Assembly (NCBI GenBank): GCA_041685915.1
Contig: JAWLEV010000003.1
Span: 15,587-79,586 of the forward strand
Source of the DNA: JAWLEV01 sp041685915
GTDB lineage: Bacteria; Chloroflexota; Anaerolineae; UBA1429
Length of the DNA stretch: 64,000 nt
Direction of reading: 5' to 3'
A program made the translations under genes and the position numbers. The number at the start of each line of letters is the position of its first letter. The first letter of the stretch is position 1. The notes under the pieces were generated by a model, which made no database searches, was not told the DNA's origin, and worked only from the letters and a program-made list of their open reading frames with translations. Shown here piece by piece: positions 17,601-27,040 of this stretch.

Positions 17601-17629
17601 CAGTTTGCTCTCCTTTCCCTCATGGTAAA

Positions 17630-17644
17630 CGGATTATTTGTGAG
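17630..17644. repeat. 15 bp intercistronic motif, copy 2
   Basis: Identical to the element at 14427-14441, again between the upstream gene and the ribosome site of the next glycoside hydrolase on the minus strand. Confidence 0.6.
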
Positions 17645-17655
17645 GATAAAGCCCT

Positions 17656-18456
17656 CTATACTTTTTCCGCGACAACCTCGTTTTCAAGCACGCCGATGCC
17701 GTCGACCTCTATCTCCACCACGTCACCGGGCTTGAGGAACACGGGAGGAGTGCGCGCAAATCCTACCCCCGAGGGCGTTCCTGTCATGATCACGGTGCCG
17801 GGCAAAAGTGTCATGCAATCGGAAAGATAGGAGACGAGTTCTCGGCAAGAAAAGATCAGATCGTTGGTATTCGATTCCTGCATCAATGTGCCATTTAGGC
17901 GCGTGCGGATACCGACCTCATCGGGGTTCATCTCTGTCTCAATCCAGGGGCCGAGAGGGGCAAAGGTATCAAAGGATTTACCCCGCGCCCACTGCACGTC
18001 GAGGCGGATCTGACAGTCGCGGGCACTGACGTCATTACCGCATGTGAAACCCAGGACATAGTCCAGCGCCTCTTCTTCGCTCACGTGCTTGGCCTCTTTG
18101 CCTATGACGATGGTCAATTCGCACTCATAGTCCACCTCATCGGGGGCCATATTGGGCAGGACGATCTCGTCCTCGGGCCCGCAGACGGCGGTTGTAGCCT
18201 TGAAAAAGATGACCGGGCGCTCCGGCAGGTCCATGCCGCTTTCTTCCGCATGGCCTGTATAGTTCAAGCCGATGGCGATCACGTTAGGTGGATCGACCGG
18301 GGGCAGGAGAGTGACATTTTTCTCTTCTACCTTATTGCCTGTCGGGTGCCAGTCCCCAAAGATGTCTCCTGTTACAAGATCGAATCTTCCTTCTCCATCC
18401 GGAATGCCGTACCGTATTGCTCCCTCCGTCGTCGAGAAACGGGCGATCTTGACCAT
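17656..18456 (-). CDS. Fumarylacetoacetate hydrolase family protein
   Basis: The 266-residue protein has the FAH catalytic core: 'NVIAIGLNYTGHAEESG', 'PVIFFKATTAVCGPEDEIVL', metal ligands in 'VDYECELTIVIGKEAKHVSE', 'GNDVSARDCQIR' and the end motif 'TGTPSGVGFARTPPVFLKPG'. Members hydrolyse acylpyruvates or act as 2-keto-3-deoxy-sugar acid dehydratases/aldolases. Its position ahead of two glycoside hydrolases favours a role in sugar-acid breakdown rather than aromatic catabolism (inference). Confidence 0.88.
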   Translation of the reverse strand: MVKIARFSTTEGAIRYGIPDGEGRFDLVTGDIFGDWHPTGNKVEEKNVTLLPPVDPPNVIAIGLNYTGHAEESGMDLPERPVIFFKATTAVCGPEDEIVLPNMAPDEVDYECELTIVIGKEAKHVSEEEALDYVLGFTCGNDVSARDCQIRLDVQWARGKSFDTFAPLGPWIETEMNPDEVGIRTRLNGTLMQESNTNDLIFSCRELVSYLSDCMTLLPGTVIMTGTPSGVGFARTPPVFLKPGDVVEIEVDGIGVLENEVVAEKV

Positions 18457-18629
18457 TGGTGGTTACTCCTGTATATGTTATAATTAGATGCTTGAGAGAA
18501 TTGTAAACGTCTTGATGCAAAAGATCAAGAGGGGTCATCTCATCGACGAGCCACCAATCTCGCTATCCCCTTTTACATTTGGCGGCTGCCGAGACTTGGA
18601 GCCTGGTTCACAAAGGAGGCTTGAGCGAT

Positions 18630-20588
18630 ATGGCGGAAGAATATGGCGGCTGGGCCGGTCGCATCTTACAGGTAAACCTGACGACGGGAGAGTTTACGCA
18701 TCGCGACACACTCGATTATGCGCTGGAGTATATAGGCGGGCGGGGAATAGGCGCTGCTCTGGCTTGGGAGTTGTTGCGCCCGGGAATTGATCCTTTTGAT
18801 CCCCAAAACCCTCTGATGTTCCTTAGTGGTCCTCTGGCCGGGACGGCTGCCCCTGCTGCCGGTCGTACTACGATATGTTCGTTGACTCCTCAGGGCTACC
18901 CTTATTCCTGGTTCTCACGGGCAAGCATGGGGGGAAACCTCAGTCACCAGCTCAAGTACGCAGGTTATGATGGCCTCATCTTTGTGGGCCAGGCGACGGT
19001 TCCGACCCTTTTTGCGCTGTCCGACGACGAGGCGAAACTGGTCGAGGCACAGGAGCTGTGGGGTCTGGATATCATGGAGACCCAACGTGTCCTGCGAAGG
19101 GATTGGGGGTCCGACGTACAGATCGCGACTATCGGCTCTGCAGGAGAGAATCTCTCTCGCATCGCCTCCATCGGCACTAATGACGGGTCGGCGGCAGGTC
19201 AGGGAGGGTTTGGAGCCGTCATGGGAGCCAAGAACCTAAAGGCACTGGTGGTGCGTGGTACCGGGCGCCCCAATGTCGCTGATGAGAAAGGGTTCCGTTC
19301 CTTTGCACGCAAAGTGGCACAGGAATACGTGCAGGATAACCGCAACCGTCCTCAGCGGGGATCGTCACGTAGCGCCTATGATGCCAAGCGAAATCATTGC
19401 AGTGCTGGATGTTTGCTGGGCTGCGGTACGCATTATGAGGACGTGCCCGGCACCGTCTTTTCCGATGCCGAGTATAGCGGCATTGTGCAATGCACGGCGG
19501 GCCGCTTTTCCGGTGCCGAAGATCATTACTGGAATCTGGGCTTCGAGGCCGGGTTTGAACTCAATGTGATGGCCAACCGGTGGGGCATCAACCACTGGGA
19601 CCTGATGAAAGGTCTTTTCCCTTGGATCGGCATGTGCCATTGTGCCGGTCTGATGGACGAGATAGGCGGGCGCCCCATAGAGCGAAACGACCCCGAGTTC
19701 TGGTACGATATACTAAAGGCCATCGCCACCCACGAGGGTTCCATAGCAGAGATAGTGGGAGATGGAGGCAGGCGTGCCATAGCACGTACGGGATACCTGC
19801 CGGAAGAAGCGCGTCAACTCTACACGGCTTGGGGCTATGCCAACCACTGGGATGGACGAGGTCCTCGTGGAAACAAGATAAGCTATCCCTTTTGGTTGGC
19901 GAGTGCCCTTTTGTGGATGATCGATACGCGTGATCCCATGGGCAGTACCCACGGGTATGTGCAGGATATGACCAGGGTGAGTCCCTTTGGACAGAATGTC
20001 CTCGATTGGGAGCAATTGAAAGGGCTTGGACAGTGCATCTATGGCGCCTCCGCGGCCATGGATCCGCTGAGCGATTATGAGGGGAAGGCGGAACCCGCTC
20101 TTTGGCATGCCAGGCGTTCCATGATCAAGGATAGTTTGCCCCTTTGTGATCGTACATTCCCTCGTCTTTTCACCTCTCTCACCGATGACGGGTTGCCCCG
20201 GGCCGATGGTGTAAGAGGCCCCGATTTCGAGGCTCACTTTTACACGTTGGTGACCGGCCATGAGATCGAACCCGAGGATCTGGAGCAGGCTGCGGAAAGG
20301 GCCCTTACCCTGGAACGCCTCGAGCAACTTCGCGACTTTGGGCGTACGCGCGACACCGATGACGGTGTGTTGGGCTTTTTCTGTGATACCCTCGAGGAAT
20401 ATACCAATCCACTCTTGGGGGAGCGAAAACGCGCTGAGCGCAAACCTTTGACCGAATTGGCGAGTTCTTTTTATGCGCTGCGAGGATGGGATACGAAGAC
20501 AGGCATTCCTTCCAAAGAACAGATAAAACGACTGAATTTGGACCATACGTTAAAAGTTTTGAAAGAACATGGGACACAGATTACATAA
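18630..20588 (+). CDS. Aldehyde:ferredoxin oxidoreductase family protein (tungstopterin)
   Basis: The 652-residue protein has the AOR N-terminal pattern 'YGGWAGRILQVNLTTGEF', 'EYIGGRGIGAALAWELL', 'FLSGPLAGTAAPAAGRTT' and 'ASMGGNLSHQLKYAGYDG'. It has 'SIGTNDGSAAGQGGFGAVMG' and the iron-sulfur cluster cysteines in 'NHCSAGCLLGCGTHYE' (Cys257, 261, 265). A further Cys lies in the C-terminal half ('SLPLCDRTFP'). It would oxidise aldehydes to acids with reduction of ferredoxin. The ATG follows an AAAGGAGG site. The first two cysteines are spaced C-x3-C rather than the usual C-x2-C, a small departure worth noting. No ferredoxin subunit is adjacent. Confidence 0.9.
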   Translation: MAEEYGGWAGRILQVNLTTGEFTHRDTLDYALEYIGGRGIGAALAWELLRPGIDPFDPQNPLMFLSGPLAGTAAPAAGRTTICSLTPQGYPYSWFSRASMGGNLSHQLKYAGYDGLIFVGQATVPTLFALSDDEAKLVEAQELWGLDIMETQRVLRRDWGSDVQIATIGSAGENLSRIASIGTNDGSAAGQGGFGAVMGAKNLKALVVRGTGRPNVADEKGFRSFARKVAQEYVQDNRNRPQRGSSRSAYDAKRNHCSAGCLLGCGTHYEDVPGTVFSDAEYSGIVQCTAGRFSGAEDHYWNLGFEAGFELNVMANRWGINHWDLMKGLFPWIGMCHCAGLMDEIGGRPIERNDPEFWYDILKAIATHEGSIAEIVGDGGRRAIARTGYLPEEARQLYTAWGYANHWDGRGPRGNKISYPFWLASALLWMIDTRDPMGSTHGYVQDMTRVSPFGQNVLDWEQLKGLGQCIYGASAAMDPLSDYEGKAEPALWHARRSMIKDSLPLCDRTFPRLFTSLTDDGLPRADGVRGPDFEAHFYTLVTGHEIEPEDLEQAAERALTLERLEQLRDFGRTRDTDDGVLGFFCDTLEEYTNPLLGERKRAERKPLTELASSFYALRGWDTKTGIPSKEQIKRLNLDHTLKVLKEHGTQIT

Positions 20589-20673
20589 AAAGCGAGTGTC
20601 AACGAGGAATATGCTACGCATGTTCCATCGACCGCTACAAGTCGTTTCCGGTGCCAATAGGGGGGTTGAGACG

Positions 20674-21972
20674 ATGGCGCGCGCTGAAAGTGGAATACTA
20701 CGCTACGAGACAACACTAAATCCAGAGGCCAGGGAGCGTGTCAAGGAGATCGGCCCAGCCGATCTCCTTGTTGGTATTCCCAGTTACCGCAATGGACGTA
20801 CCATTGGGGAGGTGTTGGAGGCGGTGACGGAAGGTATTGCCACATATCTGCCCGACAAACGTGTCGTCCTGATGAACGCGGATGGGGATTCGACGGATAA
20901 TACGGTTACCAAGGTCAAGGAAATAGAGATATCCCCCAACGTTAAAAAGTTGTGCATTGTCTACAAAGGCAAATCGGGGAAAGGTCTGGCCATCCGCTCT
21001 ATTCTTGAGGCCGCCGCATGCCTGGAAACCAAGGCTTGTGTGGTGGTCGAAGCCCGGGCGCCGGGTATCTGTCCCGAATGGCTTCCTCGCCTCGTCAAGC
21101 CCGTGTTAGCCGGCGATGATATCGCTTTTGCCTGCTACAATAAGAGTGCTTATGGAGCCTCTCTTGCAGATAACCTCTTTTATCCCTTCTTGCGGGTCTT
21201 TTTGAGTGCTGATCTCCGTGAACCACTGTGCAGCGAGTTCTGTATCAGGACAGAGTTGGGGGAGAAGCTGGCGGGCAAGGATGTCTGGGAAACCGACGTG
21301 GCGCAGTTTGGTGTAAATGTCTGGATCGCAATTCAGGCTCTGGTGGAAGGTTGGGATATCTCGCAGGTCCCTCTGGGTTTCCGAGGCGATCCCAGTGGCG
21401 AACCCGGCGACCTTTTGGATACACGGTTCGAGCATTCGGTGGGCACCCTGTTCCGCCTTTTAACAGTGCACGAGGATCTATGGCGTAAAGGACCACCTCA
21501 TCGCCATCTTCCTTTTAGTCGCCCTTGGAACCTTGACGTCACACCACCTTGTAGGGATTGCATCGGCGATCTCATGGATGGCATGCACGAGGGCTGGGAG
21601 GTGTATGGAGAGGATTGGGAAGCGATTTTGTCCTCTGAAACCTTTTCTGAGGTCACGAATCTGCTTGCTCAGGACAAAGGGGAATTTGTCTTTTCCGAGA
21701 ACTTGTGGGCCAGCGTGGTCATGGAGTTTGCCATGAGCCATAACAGAGGGGATGGAGATCCCGATAGGATAGGCAAATCCCTTCTTCCACTCTTTTATGG
21801 GAGGACGGCCACTTACGTGGAACAGACCAAAGAGTTGACACTGGCCGAGCGCGAAGCCATCGTACACAAGGTTGTCGCGGCCTTTTTGGATTTAAAGTCT
21901 TCCTTTATTCGTCAATGGAGCCAATACGATTCCTGGTTCGACACTGATTCGGGATTTTGGCTTGGGGCATAG
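20674..21972 (+). CDS. GT-A fold glycosyltransferase (glucosyl/mannosylglycerate synthase-like)
   Basis: The protein of about 432 residues has a GT2/GT78/GT81-like nucleotide-sugar domain: 'ADLLVGIPSYRNGRTIGEVL', 'RVVLMNADGDSTDNT', 'IVYKGKSGKGLAIRSILEAA' and 'WETDVAQFGVNVWIAIQAL'. The layout resembles mannosylglycerate synthases and glucosyl-3-phosphoglycerate synthases, which make compatible solutes. The acceptor is not determinable by eye. I chose the ATG at 20674, which has an AGGGGGG site 8 bp upstream. The frame is open back to 20569 inside the AOR gene, and ATG 20611 is an alternative. It may be cotranscribed with the AOR gene. Confidence 0.75.
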   Translation: MARAESGILRYETTLNPEARERVKEIGPADLLVGIPSYRNGRTIGEVLEAVTEGIATYLPDKRVVLMNADGDSTDNTVTKVKEIEISPNVKKLCIVYKGKSGKGLAIRSILEAAACLETKACVVVEARAPGICPEWLPRLVKPVLAGDDIAFACYNKSAYGASLADNLFYPFLRVFLSADLREPLCSEFCIRTELGEKLAGKDVWETDVAQFGVNVWIAIQALVEGWDISQVPLGFRGDPSGEPGDLLDTRFEHSVGTLFRLLTVHEDLWRKGPPHRHLPFSRPWNLDVTPPCRDCIGDLMDGMHEGWEVYGEDWEAILSSETFSEVTNLLAQDKGEFVFSENLWASVVMEFAMSHNRGDGDPDRIGKSLLPLFYGRTATYVEQTKELTLAEREAIVHKVVAAFLDLKSSFIRQWSQYDSWFDTDSGFWLGA

Positions 21973-22029
21973 TTCGATAATACTCTCTCCCTTTCTTTTG
22001 CTGCTCTGATTACGGGACGGGTCTGGTAG

Positions 22030-25000
22030 ATGCGCAGAAAGCGGCGGCGTTCTCACATCTTGGACATAGTGGCAGAGGGCTGGCGATTCGCAGCCCTAGT
22101 AGCTCTAGTAGTTCCCCTGTTGCTTCTCCCTGTAACGGCTCGAGCCGGCACTCCAACATCTCTATCGGATGGAGTTGACAAGCGTCTTATCGTGGGTCTC
22201 GATACCCCCTCGCTCCTGGAAACGTTAAAAAAGAAGGACATCGCTCCCAAGGGTATGGGGAGCGATGTGGCTATGGAGCGAATACAGGAGATACAGGAAG
22301 CGCAGGACGCTCTGGCCACATCCTTGGCAAAGGTTTCGCCTGGAGCCGTGGTGGATCATCGATATCAGGTCACGTTAAACGGTCTCTCTATACGTTTGTC
22401 AGAACCCGTCAACGTGGCCATGCCAAAGATACGGCAACTGTCCGATGTGAGTTATGTGTACGAGGAGACGGCGTATGAGCCCTCTTTATATGCCAGCGTT
22501 CCTTTTGTAGAGGCGGACGAGTTATGGCCCGCGCTTGGCGGCGAAAAGCAGGCAGGAAAAGGAATCAAGATTGCTGTGTTGGACAGCGGAATTGACATAA
22601 ACCATCCCCTGTTTGATCCCACATCGTTTTCTTATCCTTCGGGCTTTCCCAAGGGAGATGAGCGTTACACTTCGCCAAAGGTCATTGCCGCCCGAACCTA
22701 CTTTCGCCCCAATGATCCTCCACTACTGGGCGAGGAGACCCCGGTGCCTGGTTCGCTTGGATCCGGTCATGGCACACACATGGCCGGGATCATCGCGGGC
22801 CAGCCGGTCACTGCTACGCACTGGGAACGGGAGCAGGAGTTGTCCGGCGTGGCGCCGGCAGCACAGTTGTTGAACTATCGCATTTTTTATCCCAGTGAGA
22901 AGACCGAACATGAGATTGCATACACCACAGAGATCCTGGCGGCTATCGAGGATGCGGTGACGGATGGTGCCGACGTTCTCTGTAACAGCTGGTCCAGCGT
23001 GGCCCCGCGAGCTCCATTCGCCTGCCCTGAGACAGAGGCTTTGGAGGCGGCCATGGACGCCGGATGCGTTGTCGTGGCGCCTGTGGGTAACGAGGGGCCG
23101 GGCCAGGGCTCTGCCAGTCGTATCCCGGGCGGGATGGAACGCGCCATCACGGTAGGAGGACTTGGTAAGGACAGGATTTTGGCCCGCGATTTCGTCGACG
23201 TCACGGCTCCCTCTCCTGTCCCCCAGGAACTCGTACAAAACCCTTTTGCCCGCGCTCTCTTTGGCCCTTCTATCGATGCCCCCATAGGCCCTTTGCCTTG
23301 CAAGGATGTACGTCGGGTGGATTTCTCGGGAAGCGCTTTGGCGTGCGACAGTCTGCCTGCTAACTCGCTGATCGACCATGCGGTTCTTATCTCGCGGGGC
23401 GAATGCCCTTTTGCCGATAAAGTGTATCACGCACAGGCGGCCGGAGCAGAGTTGGCTCTGATATACAATGAGGAGGATCGCGTAGAGAAGATGGCCTGTG
23501 GGGGAGAGCACTGCGACCCCGGCGAGATTACCATTCCCTCCCTTATGGTCACGCGCTCGGTCGGCGAGGCGCTGCTTTCCAGATTGGAGGACCATCCTGA
23601 TACGACCATACGCATCGATCCCTACGGCCGGGTTATCTCCACGACGGAGAATGTGGTGTTCACGACCAGTGGACGGGGTCCCGCCTATCTTCGATATCTC
23701 AAGCCCGATCTCCTGGCCCCTGGCGTCTCTGTACTCTCGGCCGACCATATGGCAACTGAAGGAGAAACACCATATCAGCAGATGAGCGGCAGCAGCGTGG
23801 CCTGCGCACACGTGGCAGGCGTCGCCGCTTTACTGCGGCAGATGCATCCGCAATGGAGCCATGACGAGATCAAGGCCGCTCTCATGTCTACGGCACAATT
23901 CTCTGAACTGTATCTTGATGATGCACGCTCTGAACCAGCAGATATCCTGGATCGAGGCGCTGGTTTGGTGAGAGCGGCGGAATCCGCAGAGGCATCTCTC
24001 TTTTTCTCCCCTCCTGCCATATCTGTATCGGAGCTCAAACCCGGGGAAACTCTTTCCCTGTCTCTTACGCTGCATGATGCCCGCGCGGAAGGAAATCCTC
24101 GCACTTATACGGCTTCCATTACCCAATGTTCGGGGATTAGTGTGACCGTTCCCGCCGAGGTGACCACAAGGCCTGGAACAGACACCGAGGTAGAGATAGC
24201 GATCACTGTGGAGGAAGACTGTACGTTGGGGGAGCATGGCTTGGATGTATCTTATGTAGGAGAAAAAGGGAGAGGCAGCCTTCCCGTCTGGCTCCACGTG
24301 ACCCCCAGGCTCGAAGAAGCCAGCGTCCTGTTGATTGATAACGATTTCTCCTTCTTTGGGCAATATACGGACTATGCCCCGTACGTCACGGAGGCCCTGG
24401 ACCAAACATCCCTCTCTTACAAAGTATGGAACGCTGATGAACATTTTGACAAGCCTCAAACGATCCCGGGCGTGAGTGAACTGCAGAGGTACGATGCCGT
24501 GATCTGGTTGACGGGGGACAACGTTCATCCGGATCCTTACTACGCTGTCTCAGTTCCTCTCACAAAGGCGGACATGCACGTTCTCGCCGCCTATCTGGAT
24601 GGCGGTGGGCGCCTGCTGGCCATGGGACAGAATCTGGCACAGGCTACCGATATCAACGAGGAGGACGACGATCCCACCTGGGGACGTGCTGATTTCTATC
24701 ATGGATACTTGGGTGCCCATTGGTTACAGCAAAGTCTTTTCGATCCCGAGGGTGAGGGGGCGCTCCCACCCCAGGATAGCCCGGCGGTAGTAGGGCTTCC
24801 CGCTTCCTTCTTGGGGGATGCTACCCTGCACCTGGGCCCCAAAGGCGATGGCGCTGGCAATCAGACAGCGATAGATGAGATAGCGCCCGGAGGTGTACCC
24901 GACGGCTCGGATTTGGATTTGATAGAGCCTGTGCTTATGGCCCTGCAGGCGCAGCCGGTAGAAGCAGGATACGTGGGCCTGGCCAAGGCAGACGATCCCC

Positions 25001-25425
25001 ATCTCGACGATCCCGTCTCTTCGCTTTCCTATCGCTCCCTTTACTATTCTTTTGGCTTTGAGGGCATCAACGATACGTCCGACACGACAAACAGGGCAGA
25101 CTTTTTGTCAAGATCTCTGGACTGGTTGCTGGACGAGATCACAGTACAGCTACCGGATATTAGAGGCAATGTAAATGTACCAATACCTGTTACCTGCCAT
25201 GCGGCTTCTACCCATAGCCAGATTCGTTCCTACCGGTGGCGTATTGAGGGAAAGGATGGAACAAGAACAACCACTAGCGAGTCTCCCAGCATTAGCTGTA
25301 CGTGGGATGAGTATGGTACTTATACTGTGACAGTGGAAGCAACTGACGTGTTAGGGCATACAGCGGTTGCTCGGGGCAAGGCGAGAATACTGGCTCCTAT
25401 ATATCTTCCCTTGACTCTCAAGTAG
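22030..25425 (+). CDS. Secreted S8 (subtilisin-like) serine peptidase with PA domain
   Basis: The 1131-residue protein has an N-terminal signal (basic start, hydrophobic run 'FAALVALVVPLLLLPVTARA'). An inhibitor-I9-like propeptide region and a subtilase domain follow, with catalytic Asp185 ('VLDSGIDINH'), His247 ('GSGHGTHMAG'), the oxyanion 'GNEGPG' and Ser589 ('MSGSSVACAHVAG'). A protease-associated insertion lies between (about 410-520, 'SRGECPFADKVYHAQAAGAE'). The C-terminal half contains beta-sandwich and Ig/PKD-like modules and ends 'ILAPIYLPLTLK'. It is predicted to be exported and to degrade extracellular protein. No transmembrane anchor is evident. A strong terminator follows. Confidence 0.92.
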   Translation: MRRKRRRSHILDIVAEGWRFAALVALVVPLLLLPVTARAGTPTSLSDGVDKRLIVGLDTPSLLETLKKKDIAPKGMGSDVAMERIQEIQEAQDALATSLAKVSPGAVVDHRYQVTLNGLSIRLSEPVNVAMPKIRQLSDVSYVYEETAYEPSLYASVPFVEADELWPALGGEKQAGKGIKIAVLDSGIDINHPLFDPTSFSYPSGFPKGDERYTSPKVIAARTYFRPNDPPLLGEETPVPGSLGSGHGTHMAGIIAGQPVTATHWEREQELSGVAPAAQLLNYRIFYPSEKTEHEIAYTTEILAAIEDAVTDGADVLCNSWSSVAPRAPFACPETEALEAAMDAGCVVVAPVGNEGPGQGSASRIPGGMERAITVGGLGKDRILARDFVDVTAPSPVPQELVQNPFARALFGPSIDAPIGPLPCKDVRRVDFSGSALACDSLPANSLIDHAVLISRGECPFADKVYHAQAAGAELALIYNEEDRVEKMACGGEHCDPGEITIPSLMVTRSVGEALLSRLEDHPDTTIRIDPYGRVISTTENVVFTTSGRGPAYLRYLKPDLLAPGVSVLSADHMATEGETPYQQMSGSSVACAHVAGVAALLRQMHPQWSHDEIKAALMSTAQFSELYLDDARSEPADILDRGAGLVRAAESAEASLFFSPPAISVSELKPGETLSLSLTLHDARAEGNPRTYTASITQCSGISVTVPAEVTTRPGTDTEVEIAITVEEDCTLGEHGLDVSYVGEKGRGSLPVWLHVTPRLEEASVLLIDNDFSFFGQYTDYAPYVTEALDQTSLSYKVWNADEHFDKPQTIPGVSELQRYDAVIWLTGDNVHPDPYYAVSVPLTKADMHVLAAYLDGGGRLLAMGQNLAQATDINEEDDDPTWGRADFYHGYLGAHWLQQSLFDPEGEGALPPQDSPAVVGLPASFLGDATLHLGPKGDGAGNQTAIDEIAPGGVPDGSDLDLIEPVLMALQAQPVEAGYVGLAKADDPHLDDPVSSLSYRSLYYSFGFEGINDTSDTTNRADFLSRSLDWLLDEITVQLPDIRGNVNVPIPVTCHAASTHSQIRSYRWRIEGKDGTRTTTSESPSISCTWDEYGTYTVTVEATDVLGHTAVARGKARILAPIYLPLTLK

Positions 25426-25456
25426 TTGTGGTGTTCGATGGCGAACAAGAGAATGC

Positions 25457-25490
25457 AAAAAGGCCTGGCTGTTAGCAGCCAGGCCTTTTT
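25457..25490. terminator. Bidirectional rho-independent terminator
   Basis: A 15 bp perfect stem (25457-25471 with 25476-25490) with a 4 nt loop has A and T tracts at its ends. It can stop both the subtilase transcript and the convergent tmRNA. Confidence 0.9.
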
Positions 25491-25501
25491 ATCGATCCTT
25501 G

Positions 25502-25895
25502 TGGAGATGGCGGGAATCGAACCCGCGTCCAAAAAGTTCGGCCAGAGACATCTACAGGTTTAGTCGATCCACATCATCTCATAGATCCGTTTTTGCTCGA
25601 CAAAACCCGTAATCTACCAGCCGACAGAGTCTTTGGTCAGCGATATCGGCGTCTCCCTGACCGCAGCCCGATTTAGCCGTCGCCCGTTACTTTCCTCTCA
25701 GGCTAAGGAAGAGTAAGGACGTGACCGGCACTTCTTGGCCGATCAAGCTCGTATTTTAACTGGTGCTACGCAGCTAAAGCGAGCTCTGGAGTATAAGTGT
25801 CTTCGGCACTTAAAGTGTTGCCTCTGATTTACGAGGATGAGGCACCTCGACCTGCAGTCCCTAACCAGCCCTTTCTGTCGAATCCTGTCATCCCC
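25502..25895 (-). ncRNA. ssrA: tmRNA
   Basis: The minus strand begins GGGGATGACAGGATTCGAC (5' end at 25895), the standard tmRNA start. It ends with a T-arm 'GGTTCGATTCCCGCC' and an acceptor strand CATCTCC that pairs with GGGGATG. The discriminator A is at 25502; CCA is not encoded. The tag reading frame (25766-25822) gives GNTLSAEDTYTPELALAA followed by TAG, with the C-terminal LALAA expected of a degradation tag. Its first residue is less certain. It rescues stalled ribosomes together with SmpB, whose gene is only 1.1 kb away. The length of about 394 nt is normal for a one-piece tmRNA. Confidence 0.95.
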
Positions 25896-25907
25896 ATTGC
25901 GAAATAA

Positions 25908-25936
25908 AGTATAACATATCTGCCGCTTTATGGCAA
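25908..25936 (-). promoter_or_regulatory. tmRNA promoter
   Basis: On the minus strand TTGCCA (25931-25936) and TATACT (25908-25913) are separated by 17 bp, ending 12 bp from the predicted tmRNA 5' end. Confidence 0.65.
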
Positions 25937-26101
25937 ACGCGGGTCCTGCGAACACGTAGAGGTGCACAATCTGCCAATAACTGATGCAGTCTTGCTATGG
26001 AAAAGTGCCAAGGAAGACCGCGAACTGGTTTCCCCGCTTTCATGCTTATATCTCTCGAACTATAATCTGATGGATGAATTAGTCGAGGAGGTGTAGCTAT
26101 C

Positions 26102-26974
26102 ATGCGAGATGTAAGAGTAGGAATTATAGGAGGTAGCGGCCTGTACGCGATGGAGGGGCTGGCTAACGTGGAAGAGATGACTGTGAACACCCCCTTTGGT
26201 CCCCCCAGTGATAATGTCGTCATGGGTGATCTTGATGGTGTGTCTGCTGCTTTCCTGCCTCGGCATGGTGAGGGACATCGAATTAGTCCCACTGAATTGC
26301 CCTCCCGCGCCAACGTTTGGGCCATGAGGTCGCTGGGGGTAACGCACCTGCTTTCCATCAGCGCTGTGGGCAGCCTACGCGAAGACTTTGCGCCCCGTGA
26401 TGCTGTTATCCCCGATCAGATTCTGGATCGTACCAAAGGCATACGTCCCGCCACCTTCTTTGAGGATGGATTGGTAGCACATATTGCCTTTGCTGAACCC
26501 TATTGTCCAGAATTCTGCAACATCGTGTACGATGCGGCCGTCGATTTGGGGGTCGCCACGCCTCATAGAGGAGGCACCATGATCGTCATGGAAGGGCCAC
26601 AGTTTTCGACCAAGGCTGAATCCAGCTTTTATCGGCAGATTGGGGGAGACATTATCGGCATGACGGCCTTACCTGAAGCCAAATTGGCTCGAGAGGCCGA
26701 GATATGCTACTGTACGCTGGCCATGATAACCGACTATGATTGCTGGCACGAGTCGGAGGAGGCTGTCACGGTGGATATGGTTGTAGAAAACATGCAGGCC
26801 AATGCAAAAGCCAGCAGGGCAATTCTCAGGACAGTGATCCCCCGTATCGCCGAAGCGGAGCGAGACTGCGAGTGCGCCTCCGCTCTGGAAAATGCCATCA
26901 TCACCAGCCCAGATGCTATACCAGAAGAGAGAAAACAAACTCTCGATCTGCTCGTCGGAAAGTACTTGGACTGA
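26102..26974 (+). CDS. mtnP: S-methyl-5'-thioadenosine phosphorylase
   Basis: The 290-residue protein shows the purine nucleoside phosphorylase-2 pattern: 'VGIIGGSGLYAMEGL', 'NTPFGPPSDNVVMG', 'FLPRHGEGHRISPTELPSRA', 'MIVMEGPQFSTKAES', 'IIGMTALPEAKLAREAEICY' and 'MITDYDCWH'. It cleaves methylthioadenosine from polyamine synthesis to adenine and methylthioribose-1-phosphate. An AGGAGG site precedes the ATG and a TATAAT lies at 26061-26066. It sits between tmRNA and smpB, which run in the opposite direction. A closely related guanosine/inosine-specific activity cannot be excluded. Confidence 0.92.
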   Translation: MRDVRVGIIGGSGLYAMEGLANVEEMTVNTPFGPPSDNVVMGDLDGVSAAFLPRHGEGHRISPTELPSRANVWAMRSLGVTHLLSISAVGSLREDFAPRDAVIPDQILDRTKGIRPATFFEDGLVAHIAFAEPYCPEFCNIVYDAAVDLGVATPHRGGTMIVMEGPQFSTKAESSFYRQIGGDIIGMTALPEAKLAREAEICYCTLAMITDYDCWHESEEAVTVDMVVENMQANAKASRAILRTVIPRIAEAERDCECASALENAIITSPDAIPEERKQTLDLLVGKYLD

Positions 26975-26977
26975 TAG

Positions 26978-27013
26978 AAAAAGCCAAGGGGAGCATAGAG
27001 ATGCTCCCCTTGG
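26978..27013 (-). terminator. Rho-independent terminator of the smpB transcript
   Basis: A perfect 13 bp stem (26984-26996 with 27001-27013) is followed on the minus strand by GCTTTTT. It lies between the convergent mtnP and smpB genes and may also stop mtnP. Confidence 0.85.
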
Positions 27014-27040
27014 TTGTAACAGCGCGAATCGCGTGTTTCC

